Below are positions 23,880 through 36,125 of a stretch of DNA of 64,000 nt, piece after piece. A program made the position numbers and the translations under genes. Every line of letters begins with the position of its first letter. Position 1 is the stretch's first letter. The notes under the pieces are model-generated. The model worked only from the letters and a program-made list of their open reading frames with translations. It was not told the DNA's origin and did no database searches. Source of the stretch: Reticulitermes speratus (taxonomy: Eukaryota; Arthropoda; Insecta; Blattodea; Rhinotermitidae); NCBI GenBank assembly GCA_021186555.1, contig JAJKFL010000003.1:36506908-36570907 (forward strand). The letters run 5' to 3'.

Positions 23880-25300
23880 ATTAGTGGAATGCTTGATCCT
23901 GATTATGAAAGGAAACGATTCTTCCAAAAGTCGGTAATAATTTATCAAACGACGCGGCGTGACAGGCCATAAGGCTTGTAGCACAAAGTCAGAAATGCTT
24001 GCGACAGGCTAAATTTGAGTAAAGGAAAATGTAACTGACGAAATTCTCCCATGACGTTAAACTGCATTTTCCCAGCTCAAATAGAGAAAATCTGCTACAA
24101 ATCCGCCAGAAAATCAAGTACTCCAGCTGAGATATGAACCTGAATGCTTGAGAGCAGCGGTACTTGCTATAAATCCAATGAAGGCCACTAAGCCTACATT
24201 CATTACAAGTTTCTCGTGTCCTATGTCGTACCTCAACATAGGTCTATGTGTTGAACTTCCAACTGAAGAAGGCAACAGAACCTGCAAGGTAGCATAAAAT
24301 AGATGAAACTCCAGAAAACTTTGATAAAATATTTGACGAAGTACTCCTGTTGAAAGAAGTGAATTACCGAAGCGTTTACTAAGCAGTACTGATCGCGTGT
24401 GTAGTGACTGAATCTTGGTTTGTAGAGAATTATCTGTGGAAGATCTCACTAGAAATTTGAATTTTCTATTTCGGTGCTTCAGCCAATTTATTGCAATTCA
24501 GATTGTTCAGAATATTGTGTGTCTGCTTATTAATACAAACGCAGATTACGAGATGTAGAGAGGGAAATTAAAATTTGGAGTGTGCTGTGGTAATGTAGAA
24601 ATAATAGTTCTCACAGTGACATATAAGAATATTTGTTTGTGTTTATTTCATATTTGATGACCAAATGACCACTTATACTCGTAGTTAGTCAAATGTGATT
24701 TAAGAATGTAGACTATATCTCGTTTAGCTGGCGAAAGGGACAAAAGCAATTATGATTTTCCTTTAAATGTTTAAGAACAAAGCGGGGTTAAGTAATTTTG
24801 TCTGAGTAATAATTTTTTTAAAAAAACTTCAATTAAAAATTTCGAAGGATCCTGTGCTAGTTGCTTAGTATAATTTTCTTGCTATGAATCTTCTGTGTGT
24901 CAGATTCGCTCCCACTTTTGCCTTTACTTTTCGACATAAACAATTCGTAAGGTAATTACAATGAAACACTAATTCTATATATTTTAAATGGACAACAACA
25001 GACAATACACTCCTTCAGTCTGGTCAATCGGTTTTTACCTACTCACTAAAGAGTCACACTGATAAGAAAGTTAGGTCAAGAGGAACAACAAGGTAAGCTT
25101 TGTTATTCATGTGTTGGCACGTGTCATTTGAAGAGGAAATTTACCTAGAGACTAGGCCGTCTACCCACCCGATACAAAGTTTTGCACCATCTTCTGTAAT
25201 GAACTGAATACTTTTGCATTACGTCTTATTTTATAGCAAAAAACAATGTTCATTTTTTGTCAATTTTAATGTAACTCACTTTATATACATTCCTTAGAAT
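23880..25300. other. Gene-free stretch
   Basis: The 111-codon minus-strand frame at 24114-24449 is unrecognised and has no matching upstream or downstream coding signal. Confidence 0.4.
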
Positions 25301-25305
25301 AAAGC

Positions 25306-25354
25306 CTAAACTCCTGTACGTGTTTCGGCAGTTTTCTGCTATTATCAGGCTAAT
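25306..25354 (-). ncRNA. Hammerhead-like motif, one core change
   Basis: Minus strand: CTGATAA (expected CTGATGA), a perfect GCAG-AAAA-CTGC stem II, then CGAAACACGTACAGGAG, with ACGT as palindromic stem III. G8 to A in the core would be expected to impair cleavage. Stem I is not obvious. Confidence 0.35.
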
Positions 25355-25497
25355 TGACACAAATGGCAAAATGCAACGCGCTTGTTTTAAAATTGCAATA
25401 CACCGTAACATATAATTGAAATCTTAAAATTGCTACTGGAATAACATCCAAAGATGGCAGAAAACTGTCGAGTAGAGCCCAGTGAGTAATCTAATGT

Positions 25498-25524
25498 TTT
25501 ATATATATATATGTACACACACAC
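25498..25524. repeat. (AT)n/(AC)n microsatellite
   Basis: ATATATAT followed by GTACACACACAC. Confidence 0.7.
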
Positions 25525-25764
25525 AGAGTAGTATTTAAACTGAGAGAAAAAACTACGACTGCAACGTGTTTTCTTAAACTTCTAAATCACGCAGTTTTCT
25601 CATAAAGAACTTTGGTTTAATAAACAGCAACGTAATAGAATTATTGGGCCTGTAAATAATAACACTGAGTATGGTAATAATAATAATATCGAATATACTT
25701 TTTTTGAAAGTCAGAGAATATGAACTCCTTTAGAAGTTGGCGACACAGGATGATTTTCATGCCT

Positions 25765-26331
25765 TTACATATTCCCTAGAGGAAAATTCTTGAAAACTTC
25801 CTTAAAACGTGCAACAATCGCTCCCTTCGATTTATTTCCAATTTGATGTTTATACACTCTGGTATAATGACCGAATGAACAATCTGGATATATTCTGAAA
25901 AATGAAAAATTGACTACCAGAAATATTATCATACTATGGGCTCCCTCTGTTTTAGAATAATGAAGTTCAGTTGTAGATTTGAATAACGAAGCGTGCAAAG
26001 TAATAAATTTAGGTCTCCGCATAAATCCATGTAACCGTCTACACTGCCTAATCCATGGCTTTGCAAAAACAGACACATTGCTGCTGTTCCGTTGAGCATA
26101 TACAAAACTTATATTCAAAATTACTACCATAGGTGTTTTCTGTAAGGATGCTTTGTCAGTTTCTTTCAAACAGTGAGGCTCAACTCCCAAGCAACTGCGC
26201 ATTGTACCCTCGTGCTCGGAGGTCTCAAGAGGTTCCCCCCACAGCGTGTAAGATCCAGTACGTAGACAGTCACTAACAGAGCAAGTGCGCCTGTAACCCT
26301 TTAACACGTAACCAAATTGATACAAGCACAC
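25765..26331 (-). CDS. Unrecognised 188-codon open frame
   Basis: This is the longest uninterrupted frame in the window. It starts MCLYQFGYVLKGYRR and contains scattered cysteines without zinc-finger spacing, no signal peptide and no clear membrane segment. In 64 kb of this composition, one frame of about this length can occur by chance. No exon neighbours, repeat relationship or family motif support it. It is listed because it is the only long frame not explained by repeats. Confidence 0.1.
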   Translation of the reverse strand: MCLYQFGYVLKGYRRTCSVSDCLRTGSYTLWGEPLETSEHEGTMRSCLGVEPHCLKETDKASLQKTPMVVILNISFVYAQRNSSNVSVFAKPWIRQCRRLHGFMRRPKFITLHASLFKSTTELHYSKTEGAHSMIIFLVVNFSFFRIYPDCSFGHYTRVYKHQIGNKSKGAIVARFKEVFKNFPLGNM

Positions 26332-26339
26332 TTATCTGA

Positions 26340-27960
26340 GAACCATGCCACTTTGGAAAAAAATCAAATATATATAGACTATTGTTTATACTAGCTCATG
26401 TAACACAATGCTTAATATGCATTTATGTCTCAGTGGAATTCGTCATTTAAGATTCTTGAATAAATAAAGGGCCATGGGACTCCAAAAACGTAATTTTATA
26501 CAAACGGTTTATAAAGACCCATTATAAATCTTATAACGTGTTATAACTTCAATTTTACTCAAAATAACATTATTCTTAACTGCACAGTCCTTGTTAAGCT
26601 GATGGTCGCTCAGGTGATGAAACTCCCTACTTTTAATTTCAAATTGACAAATGTAAGTAACAGAATTTTATCTACCGCACACAACATTAATTTAATTGTG
26701 TACCGACAGTCGTACACTTACTGATCTCATCACATTGTTGTCTGGCTGGTTGATTTGGAACAGAAAATCAAAGAAGCTTGATCAGGTGCCTATATGTAAT
26801 GTTGATCCTGCCTTTGTGTTTGATACACTTTACCTTACTGAGCTACATCTTAGAGTTACACTGATCTAAAATTTTATTACAAGACAATGATGGTTTTACT
26901 GATTGTAATAGCCTTTTCTACAAAGTAAACACGCCACCCGACTGCTCCTCTGTTCTCCCCTAACAAATAACCAGAGGACACTGATAGCTCGTAGATAAGA
27001 ATTCTATAATAAATTGACAATATATGATCGACATTGCAATCTTCATAAAGAGGACACTAAAAAGTAATAGGCGAACTGCAAACAGGCCGCGGAACGCGTA
27101 GTAAATATCGCTGATATAAAGCAAATAAAAGGCGTCACAGCTGTGTGATACATTTAGCATTTGCTTCATAGTGATATTTATAACGTCAACTGACTTATCT
27201 GTAGTTTTGTTCTCAAAATTCAGGATTTTAGACTACGTAAAGAAGTCTCTTACGAAATAATACACTTATCATATTTATTATTTAGTTCGCAAATCACGAC
27301 GCGGTGTCTTCTCTAAAAAAAGTCTCTGACGTTATGTCGATTATATCGGAACGCGCATCACAGCATGCAAACCCTCCTTACTGATGGACACATGCGCATT
27401 ACATTCCCTTCAGTGAAATAACAGACAGTTTCACAACCCCTCGCTAGAGGGCTTCAGCTCACTGAAACCTTGAAAGGAAGCTATCGATCTTATTTCCCTG
27501 TCAACCCCACAACAATTGCCTGACAACCGAGAATAACACAATTTCCAAAAAAGAAAAATAAGCAAATAACAGAATAGCTCTATCTAAGGAGGTTTTTTGC
27601 ACAAAACCTTACATGTTCGCAGTGGAGATCCTCTTGTTGGAAAACGGGTCCCTGTGGAAACCGTTTAAGAATCTACGGGGAAATAACAGACTTGTAATAT
27701 TCCACGTGTTATGTGTGATGCAGTGTGAGATGCTTTTACTTTGTACCATAGGACTAGTGGCTCGGATGCAGAATAATGAGAGAGAATTACGGTTGGGGAA
27801 AATCTGCGGGCCGTGTCACCCTGGAGATGAATTTACGCAGATTTGATGAAAGCTGACAGTTGCTCAGCTGAATGTACTGTTTCGTTATTTACAGACAGCA
27901 CATGCTGAGATAATTTCTAATCTTAAAAATTTCGCAATGTCAATTAAATCATTGATATAA
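26340..27960. other. Gene-free stretch
   Basis: Nothing recognised. Frames at 26960-27169 (minus) and 27613-27846 (plus) are short. Confidence 0.4.
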
Positions 27961-27989
27961 AAAATATAATTATTTGGGTGATAAAATCA

Positions 27990-28295
27990 AGAAGAATGAG
28001 AGGGGCGGGACATGTAGCAAGGAACGCGAGTGGAATGGTGCGTGCAGGATTTTGGTGGGGAAGCCTGAGGGAAGGAGACCACTTCTAGGCGTAGATGGCA
28101 GAATAATATTAAAACGGATCTTCAAGAAATGGTATGGGGGCATGGACTGGATTGATCTTAAGGCAGATCAGATAAAGGCAGGTGGGGACTCTTGTAAATG
28201 CGGTAATAAACCTTCGGGCTACATAAAATTCTAGCTGACTAGCTGAGAAACTGTTAGCTTCTCAAGAAGGACTATGCTCCATGGAGGCAGCCAGT
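27990..28295 (+). pseudogene. LINE reverse transcriptase C-terminal fragment (LINE A)
   Basis: The translation RILVGKPEGRRP ... GGMDWIDLKADQ ... GYIKF is the C-terminal tail of an arthropod non-LTR retrotransposon ORF2 (pattern LVGKPEG.RPLGRPR..W...I..DL..VG..G.DWI.LAQDRD.WRALV). It continues past a stop as LTS, then ETVSFSRRTMLHG at about 28245-28285, a conserved trailing segment of such elements. Residues between RRP and DGR are missing and the frame is degraded. Only the 3' end is present, so it is a dead, 5'-truncated insertion. Confidence 0.8.
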
Positions 28296-28299
28296 TATA

Positions 28300-29465
28300 T
28301 ACAAATATGCTCCTAGGTTTTATTTAACAATAATGTGTCGGGTTAGGAGACATGGAAAATAGCTCGGTGTTCATGAATGAGACGTCAGATTGGAGTGTGG
28401 AAGGGAATATACAGCTGAATGCGGGTATTTTAAAAGTAAATAAGGAAGGAAGAGAAAGATGAATTAAATTTCTGTTGTCTGTTCAAATTAATTCCGAATT
28501 ATAACATACAAGACTGTTCCTTGGCTCGAAACTCTGCCTACAGTTTCGCTTCCGACACTTTCAAGAGATGAATAAATGGATTCTTACCTAATTTTATTCC
28601 TCTAAAATAACAGAGCTACCTAGTGTACGAAACTGAAACTTTCTGTGAGAAAAGTAAGTTCTTCAAGCCACCACCAGAGGTTGTAACATCGATATCGTAT
28701 GAAAAATTGGGCCCCCCATCAAAGAACTGAGACCGACAATAAAATAACTTTGTGAGTTAATGAAGCTTTTAATTATAACAATTTGTGGGAAAATTACTAA
28801 GGGCCCCAAAATATCAGAAACCAATGCAATCCTGCAAATGTTAATATCGCTTTATACTTCGATGCGTGCCGTGTACATGTGCTCGTAATTTGTTACTGCA
28901 CCACGTTTTCTCCAAATTACGAGATTTACCCTAGTGAATCTCAAGACAAATCCGGATTTTTTATTCTTAGCAGGAATTTCAACAGGCACTAAGCAACTGG
29001 TGTTAAAACTTCGCCTAGAGGGAAACATTCAAACTAATTACTTAAAAGCAGGCACAGATAATATGGTTATTCTAAATGTAAACATTTTAAACACGTAAAA
29101 TCAAATTTTTAACATTATTTTAAATAATTTTAAAAGTAAGTTTTCTGTTTGTCACATATGATATTTATGGCGTCATGAGTCGTCCTTAAGGCAGGATGAA
29201 CGGCGTAGAATTGATGCTTCTACGTATTAAACTAGGAGATGGCACAAGAGTCCTGATTCTAATGCAATAATTGTCACTGCGCAACACAACTACTGCTTTT
29301 ATATGAACCTCGAAGTAAACACTATACTTCAGTGCAGTCAACCAATACTGCACTTGTGAAATAAAACACCTTAAGTTCCTCTGGTAAAATAATTACACCA
29401 TTATTTTCAATCAACTTACCACTGCAAGGAAATATTCAGTAAGCTGAGGTAAAAAAAAAGATAAA
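28300..29465. other. Gene-free stretch
   Basis: No supported gene or repeat. Confidence 0.4.
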
Positions 29466-29477
29466 GCTATCCCATTT

Positions 29478-29762
29478 TAGGCCTGGATAGACCCTTAGGG
29501 CTCCAGGAGGTTGAGGCTCCCAGAATTTCTAGAAAATCGGCACATGAAGGTGGTTAACGTTGTCAGCTCTAGGCATCGGCCCCTTTACCCCAGGAAATAT
29601 CGCTGGTACTCATTTCTGTTAGACGCTGAGTCGACCCCAGTGCCATGGTAAGCGGAAGGATTAAGTCAATTAAAAATCCCAGTGACCCCATCGAAAATCG
29701 ACACCGCGACCTCCGGTTTTTAGTGCAGTGCCTCAACCAACTGCGTCACCACGTACTTCAGT
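29478..29762 (-). repeat. SINE family 3 copy
   Basis: On the minus strand a tRNA-like head (GTTGGTTGAGGCACTGCAC as box A region, GGTCGCGGTGTCGATTTTC as box B region) is followed by a body with GGGGTCACTGGGATTTTTA, GAGTACCAGCG and CCTGGGGTAAAGGGGCCGAT, ending with GAGCCTCAACCTCCTGGAGC. The copy at 42.0 kb aligns throughout. The GGCC.CTTTACCCC..GGAAA core is shared with SINE family 2. Confidence 0.8.
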
Positions 29763-29769
29763 AAGATGC

Positions 29770-30950
29770 GGTACAGGGAGTTTATTTCGTCGCAGCACTG
29801 CACGCAGCATTGTGGATGAGATTATATTTAAGGGAGTTATTCAAAGTGTTTTTCTTCGGCTCGCAGGCAACATGACCTCTAACACATACGTTGTTCAGAG
29901 CTTACCGAAATGTTGCAAGTTAAGAGAGACGATGGCGAAGTAACTAGCGAGAGTTATCAGATAAAATAATAATGTGGACTGATCCAAGTGGCTCGGATTA
30001 TGGTTTAGGAGCAGACCGTTTAGGAGACGGTAATAAAATTTGCTTTTCCTGAAAGATAGGAAATTTTGAGTCAGCTAAACTGCCATCAAACTGTACAGCA
30101 GGAACCTCTTACACGGAGCTGCAGAATGTAATAGCGCTTCACATCTTATACATACTGGTATAACAAACCTTCAAAACATAAGACAATTTCAAATATAAAC
30201 AGTTTTATAAACCATTTGTAGACCTATTTACGGATAGGGGTTGCGATTATAAGACGTTTACGTTACACAATAGGCATGTAAGTTACGAAAAAAACGCAAG
30301 ACCTAACAATTACGCGCTTTCGCTCTTTAAATACTTTTGATATTGACTTGTAAATAGCGTAAAATACGAGGGGTAGCACAATCAGCTCATTGGTTTTCGA
30401 GTTATGAGGTGGCACAGGATAAATTTCCTTTAGTTTAATTATCTCTAAACTTGTAAAAGTTACTGAAAACTACGAGTAAGTTGGACATGAAAAACAAATA
30501 GGTTTCATTGTACTTTAAAATGTTTATAGAGACATATTACGCTCCTATAAATATTTTTCGACTCACGCCCGAAGAGCTTAAAAAACGTATGTAGGCCTAT
30601 ATGTAGAATGGTCGATATTGTTATCGGATTAAAGAAATTGAAAATGTCAACAAGATTTAGTAAAAACACAGAATGTCTACTTTTCACGAACATATTTTCA
30701 GCGCTTCTCGAGTTTGTTATACGCGGACAGACGTGCGTACATAACAGCCGCAGGCTATGTTTAAAACTTTTTTTTATGAAACAGTCAAAGGACTCTGTAT
30801 AAAGGGTTGAGCAAAATTTTATTCTTTTATTTCGAATAATTCCTTTAATGGTAACAAACACTTCGCTGCTGGCGTAATTATACTTTACCCACGATTAATC
30901 TGAATACTGGAAAATTGGCATATATCCTAAGAACGATATTAATAAAGAAT
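29770..30950. other. Gene-free stretch
   Basis: Opposed frames at 30505-30861 (minus) and 30608-30802 (plus) overlap and are unrecognised. A TAGGCCTA octamer lies at 30592-30599. Confidence 0.4.
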
Positions 30951-30957
30951 TTTTGTT

Positions 30958-31090
30958 CACTGTGTGAGAGTGTTGGTGGCAATTACGACAAAAGACCAAA
31001 TGACTTCATCGACTTTCTTTGTGTACCGTTCGTTATGCATGTACAGTCACCACCAACATTACCGCTCACACATGACACAAAGAAAGAGTG
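30958..31090. repeat. Two interleaved inverted repeats
   Basis: TGTGTGAG...TGTTGGTGG (about 30961-30979) is the inverse of CCACCAACA...CTCACACA (about 31049-31072). CTTTCTTTGTGT (31013-31024) is the inverse of ACACAAAGAAAG (31075-31086). The pairs are crossed (A B A' B'), which in RNA would be pseudoknot-like. A 94-codon frame spans the region but is unrecognised. It could be a MITE end pair. Confidence 0.4.
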
Positions 31091-31460
31091 TTGGAATACA
31101 GTAGGTAATGCAAAGGGAATGTCAGATAATTCGTATTACCATTTTGTCGGCTGCGAAGGCCCCTCGATTCCTCTTGTTTTGCACAAAACTAGTTGTTAAA
31201 GTGGTGTGGTAATTATTTTATCGCAAATTTGAAGTGTTTAATCTGAAGAGTTACAGTTGTGAAAGTGGCAAGTGGAGGGAAAAACAAATTAGTTACGCAA
31301 GAATGCACTTGTATTTCATGCTCATCAGGTAATTCCGTAACAAAACATAAGGCTACTGCATTCCCAGCGAAAGACAAACTCAGTCACAATCCTTAACATT
31401 TCTTGCACATGAGCGTGGAATATCCTTGGATATTAGCTAAAGACACAAAACCTGAATGCA

Positions 31461-31838
31461 GTGTATGCTAGGACGCCATATCTCTCGGACATAAACAGAT
31501 TCGTGGGATTAACAAAGACCTCATACGAATGGTACAGCATTGAAGACAGTGTGAGTGGTGAGCGTCAAATGTCAAAACATTTGGCGTATCTAAGACGAAT
31601 AATTGAATACTATACCATTGAAATCCATAATGTATGCCAAGAGGTAAATTGTAAAACTAAGGCAAAAGCCTGTAAGTTGCATTTTATGTGTCACAAGAAA
31701 TATGAAGCAAGAAAAGATCTATTTTACAAAACTGTTTTCAGTATTGCTAAGAAAGTTAGGGCGTACGTAGACATGGCAAATGACAGTGAATTGCAAAAAA
31801 TACATGGTCTTCACACACGGCGTGTTCTACATTCATGA
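31461..31838 (+). CDS. Unrecognised 125-codon open frame
   Basis: The peptide starts MYARTPYLSDINRFVG and contains CQEVNCKTKAKACKLHFMCH, a cysteine/histidine arrangement that does not fit a standard zinc-finger spacing. No family is recognised and no adjacent exon is seen. It could be chance or a transposase scrap. Confidence 0.12.
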   Translation: MYARTPYLSDINRFVGLTKTSYEWYSIEDSVSGERQMSKHLAYLRRIIEYYTIEIHNVCQEVNCKTKAKACKLHFMCHKKYEARKDLFYKTVFSIAKKVRAYVDMANDSELQKIHGLHTRRVLHS

Positions 31839-32504
31839 AAATCTTGTGCATATATTCCATATCACATAGCAAAAGAAATGAAAAATTCAATAAAAATATC
31901 GTATTAAAACAAACAAATCAGTCATGATCCACGAATCCATTTTTATGGAAAACCGTGATTGCATTATATTTCAGAATTGCATTGTGTGAATTTATAAATC
32001 ACAGTCTTTTTATTAAATACGTTTATTTTTACTTGTTTGAAATTCGTAAAGAGTGCTCCTTTGCTGTAGAGCATGTACAACAATATGCGGTATAATTGCA
32101 TATGACGAAGCAACAATAAGGATAGGATGAAAGCCACTTGTTGCAAAACTATTTCTTCAAGATTTCCTAATGCCACTCTTTGACATTCTGCGTGTCATAG
32201 GCTTGAATTTGGTGCGTGTTATTCTGTAGGCCTAGATGAAGATACGGGAGCTAATCATTGACGCATATTCCTTAATAAATTGTCTTCTTTGTACCACAGA
32301 TCTGCTAAACATCAAGGAGACACATAGGGACTGCTTGCACTCAGCTTCTTCCCTGCGAGTTTCTTATGATCAGCTTATGCTTAGCGTTGTGTGGGTTGCT
32401 TTGTCCTACGAAACTGTAAAAGCTGCATGTCTCAGAAAAGTCCGTGTGAACATTTCCTCAAAATTACTGCTCACTTGGCGATATTTACTAATTAAGAAAG
32501 GACG

Positions 32505-33000
32505 CCTGATGTGGAGACCACGTCCGTCCGTCCGTCAGTTCTGTCTCTCGGTCTGTTCTTTTGTGACGCAGTATCAGCGACTGAAGCTTTCGTCGCATTC
32601 TCATGAAACTCGGTGTATGAGTTCTTTACAAAACATCGAGAAAGCTCGAGTTTTGTGATAGTCAGCACCGTGACAGTCATGCTTTACTCAGGAGCGTTAA
32701 GTATCTACCTGTAATTTCCATATTTATGGATGAAATTGGGTAAAATTTGGTACAGAAGTTCTTTATATTACGCCGTTCGAGTTTCGTGAAAATTGATTTA
32801 GTGAAATCCATACTTTATTTAGGGACATAAATTAAATCCTGCCAGTACTTTCTACATTTCTTTTCCTATTTTATAAAATTTTAAACAGGAGATATCCATA
32901 AAAATTTAATTTGTGACTCAAGTAGCCCTATCGTGCAAATTGGCTTAGTGAAAGCCAAATTTTACTTAGAGGCTTAAATAAATTTTTATTCCTACTTTTC
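32505..33000 (+). repeat. Degenerate repeat with (CCGT)n block
   Basis: CGTCCGTCCGTCCGTCAG (32521-32538) opens a region containing TTCTCATGAAACTCGG and GAGTTTCGTGAAAATTGATT. The phrasing resembles the sequence before the minisatellite at 61.99-62.1 kb and, more loosely, the AGGCGC MITE copies. Boundaries are not definable by eye. Confidence 0.4.
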
Positions 33001-33009
33001 ACGTTTATT

Positions 33010-34350
33010 GTCAGATTTTTCTGAGATTCGCTGTAAATGCTCTGAACATAATGTTGTTGAACATTTATGAGTTTCGTGAACGTCGACGCAGGAAGGGCCA
33101 CAAGTTTCTTACGGCGTGAATGAAACTACACTGAAGCGCGTACCGTGAAACCGTGTGGAATTCTAAAAGTATAGAACGCCATGGTAAATTCTGTGTACTA
33201 CGTCACCGGGTACACGATTTGTAGTACTGGTATTCAGTACGTAGCAGAGAGAGGACCAAACATGAAGGACTAAATTTGATATTAGGAACTTCAACCTTCA
33301 CGCAACATTTGGTTCTACTGCTGGGCATTTTGATAGAATTGTCAGAACTTTCGCTTCAGATCCAGGATACAAAACATACGCAATTCTACAGGATTCTGAT
33401 GTTTTATTTTATTCGAAATCATTTTCTCATTGGAGTTTTTCCCCTGCTCCGCTTTAAAACAAATTCCAACAAACACTTTGGAAACAGGTTCAGGCCTTAG
33501 AACCTCTGGATCCAGAGGTTGATAACAGCTTTTCCTCTCGGGTATAACTAAGGATACTAAGGATGGAGGCGGACCTTACGTCCAAAACATTTTGTTCTGA
33601 TTCTTATTTTAAACAAGGGACCATAAACATACTACCAAGAGTAAACATTTTCAAAGAAGAAGATGTATGCTTTATGAAACTCAAACACGAATAGAGAGAA
33701 TTTTCAAAGTAATAAGGTGTCAGATAAAAATAGAAAGAAAAGTTGTTTGTACTGCATTTCAGAAGGCAAGGACCGCGATGAAAGTTGGAATGAGACTGAA
33801 GCCTAGTATAATATCTACTGCAAGTAGAAAATAATTTTTTAGGAATCTGACAAATAATATGAAGCCAAGGTTGTTTGTAGTGACTGTTTTATAAAAATAT
33901 GTGGAATTTAAATAAGCTCTTGCGATATTTGTTCATTGGCCATTCTTTTGAGAGTATAAATTGAACTGAGAAAATTAGCAACACCGTTTGCTTTAAGTAG
34001 CAGGTAGTTCCTGAAAGCCTGCACAATATTTAAAGACTCGAAAGTCAACTCAGTTCCTACACATTTTCAACCACTCTTCAGTAGTGTGCATATAATTTCA
34101 AAGTCAACAGCCGAATTTGGATGAAGCTTCGGTGAAACGAATTGTTGTACTTCCACTCAATATACATCACTTCCAATACGTATATTATCTGTCAATTTTA
34201 TTACTAATCAGAATCAGTTGCATTCACGTCTGCTCTAGTAGCTATGTAGGGGCCTGGCTTTTAAGTGACAGGGGCTTTTAAGTGGCAGAAAGCGGGCAGT
34301 CTACCTTTTGCAAAACAGAATTGTTTCAAGATCCACAAACTTCAATATTT
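33010..34350. other. Gene-free stretch
   Basis: No supported gene or repeat. The short plus-strand frame at 33276-33500 is unrecognised. Confidence 0.4.
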
Positions 34351-34439
34351 TACCCTCTGTTAAGAGCAGTTTCGAAGAAGAAGATGAGTGTGGGGCACTG
34401 ATAACATGATAATGATAAGATAAAATCGCAGTACTCGGA

Positions 34440-34560
34440 AAAACCCTGTCTCTTTGCCACTTTGTCTACCACAAATAATAACTGAACTAGTCGGAGTCGA
34501 ACATGGGTCACCGAGATGAGAAGCTAACCGCCTAAGACATTGGCATAAACCCATAAAAGT
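34440..34560 (-). repeat. tRNA-derived SINE fragment
   Basis: The minus strand reads GTCTTAGGCGGTTAGC (box A region), then GTGACCCATGTTCGACTCCG (box B), followed by an A/T-rich body. It is a third tRNA-like head type, with no second copy seen here. Confidence 0.55.
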
Positions 34561-34794
34561 GTATATAAAACTTCAATTACCATCTCACAAAAGAAAAAAT
34601 TCAGTCTCCACTACAAAGGTCAATCAACCTCTATTTAGGGAAATAACCAGTATTTTGGCCTATCGCCACAATCGTATGAAACACAGAAATGCAGGTTTTC
34701 AAAAAAATGCAAAAATTATAAGCGTTGCTGCAGGTGGTGTATATAGTTTCCAGTGGGATTTAAAGTGCTATAGAAGTAGGGTGTGAAATTATTT

Positions 34795-34910
34795 TCTGGA
34801 TAAATTCAGCTCAGGGCACGGAAAAGTGGCAAGCGGTTCTCACCATGGTAATAATCCATCGGGTTACGTAAGAGGCAGGGAATTTCTTGAGTAGTTCAGC
34901 GAGTATTAGA
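34795..34910 (+). pseudogene. LINE A C-terminal fragment
   Basis: From about 34797 the translation WINSAQGTEKWQAVLTMV corresponds to the W-I-x-L-A-Q-D-R-x-W-R-A-L-V-N-A-V-M segment of the LINE at 28.0 kb. It is followed by a degraded EFLE and stop tail. It is a short 3' remnant, on the same strand as the other LINE A pieces. Confidence 0.65.
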
Positions 34911-34999
34911 TTTTCAAAATTCTCCTTCTTCGACAGTGCGTACAAGCCATTGGGCCAAAGGCCTCCCATTTCCTGTGTTTTCAAGAATGACCCTGCTCT

Positions 35000-35026
35000 A
35001 TTATTATTATTATTACTATTATTATT
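35000..35026. repeat. (ATT)n microsatellite
   Basis: ATTATTATT units with one ACT interruption. Confidence 0.85.
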
Positions 35027-35162
35027 ACATCATAAACATTATCTTCGGTTTTTTAATTATTTGTCCTATATCAGAAAACCGTATTTTCCTCAGATATTAT
35101 GAAAAGTGTAGGCCAACATACTCTGCGAAAATCAAGTAGAGATGGAATAGAAAATACATAAA

Positions 35163-35345
35163 GTTGGGGGTGGGGGGGTTAGAAAAAATGTCATGTGGCT
35201 GAAATAACGGACAGAGAGTCTTGCCTGTTGGGGTGGGTGGTACTGGGGGTTGTAGAGAGATGGTTGGGGGAGGCTGACACGTCCATGATGGATGAGAGCC
35301 CAGTGGACGAAGCGCCGATGGGGGCGGTGGGGGTGGGGAGCGAAA
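35163..35345 (+). repeat. G-rich strand-asymmetric tract
   Basis: Repeated G runs: GGGGGTGGGGGGG at about 35166-35178, GGGGTGGGTGG and GGGGG at 35229-35250, and GGGGGCGGTGGGGGTGGGG at about 35320-35338. The plus strand could form G-quadruplexes, though loops are irregular. The proline-rich minus-strand frames (35097-35429 and 35132-35371) only reflect C-run codons and are not called genes. Confidence 0.6.
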
Positions 35346-35929
35346 ACTATGTTGTTTGTGTTTCTGTGCAACGGACAGCTTAGAGACGATGTAGGGATCT
35401 GCTCTATTCTCTAAACACGAGGTTTCCATTCGCCTCTCAAACTGACGTCTCTGTTCCCTACGGAGCCTTGTTCATATGCCAATAACTTCTCGTCCACATA
35501 CTCTACGCATGTTTTCCACATACTCTGTGCCACGGAACAGCTGAGCATGCACCTTCATGCCCAGCGAAAAGGAAACGTTTCCTAACTCCCGAACTAACAG
35601 ACCTGTTGACATCAATCGTGTTCTTGGGTGTTGACACCTTGTGGGATTGATCAAGGTTTTCGATGTTTCGGAGAAATATGCTGTCTCCACTTTCAGGGGC
35701 GACTTCGTTCTTCTCATGGAAGAATGGGTAGACATATATTCGCAATCAGTTTTCAAAGCACAGTTTTGGAAATTTACACACAATGTCACATTTCTTTAAA
35801 CATTTCAAATGCCGAAAAACTTAAGGAAAAATATATTAAAAAACATGCTTATTTCGTCCACTTCTACCTGTTACCATAAGGATAAATACATGTATTTAGC
35901 GAGTTATGCAGGAGAAGCACGTAAAGTGC

Positions 35930-36125
35930 ACAAAGTCGTCATGTAAAATATTCCATGTTTTATTCTAGTTTTAACCAAACTTGAAATGACTCGAGTGCCT
36001 TTCGTAAAAATCTACAGTATTGTATTTCATGAAAATCCATTCACCGGTTCTTAAGAGTTCCATGTGTATAGGAGAGACGGATGAACAAAGTGACTTTAAC
36101 AGACGCTCCGCAGCGATGTGAATAT
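35930..36125 (-). mobile_element. AGGCGC MITE family, internal fragment
   Basis: The segment contains TTCATGAAAATCCATTCACCG and a region parallel to TTAATAAAACTTGAAATTTCTCG of the 55.2 kb copy, in the same orientation. Both termini are missing. It is heavily decayed. Confidence 0.45.

Noticed and set aside
32236..32658. 140-codon plus-strand frame
   Set aside because: No motif, and its end lies in the CCGT repeat. A minus-strand frame covers the same repeat.
35097..35429. Proline-rich minus-strand frame
   Set aside because: A direct consequence of C runs opposite the G-rich tract. An overlapping frame gives a similar artefact.
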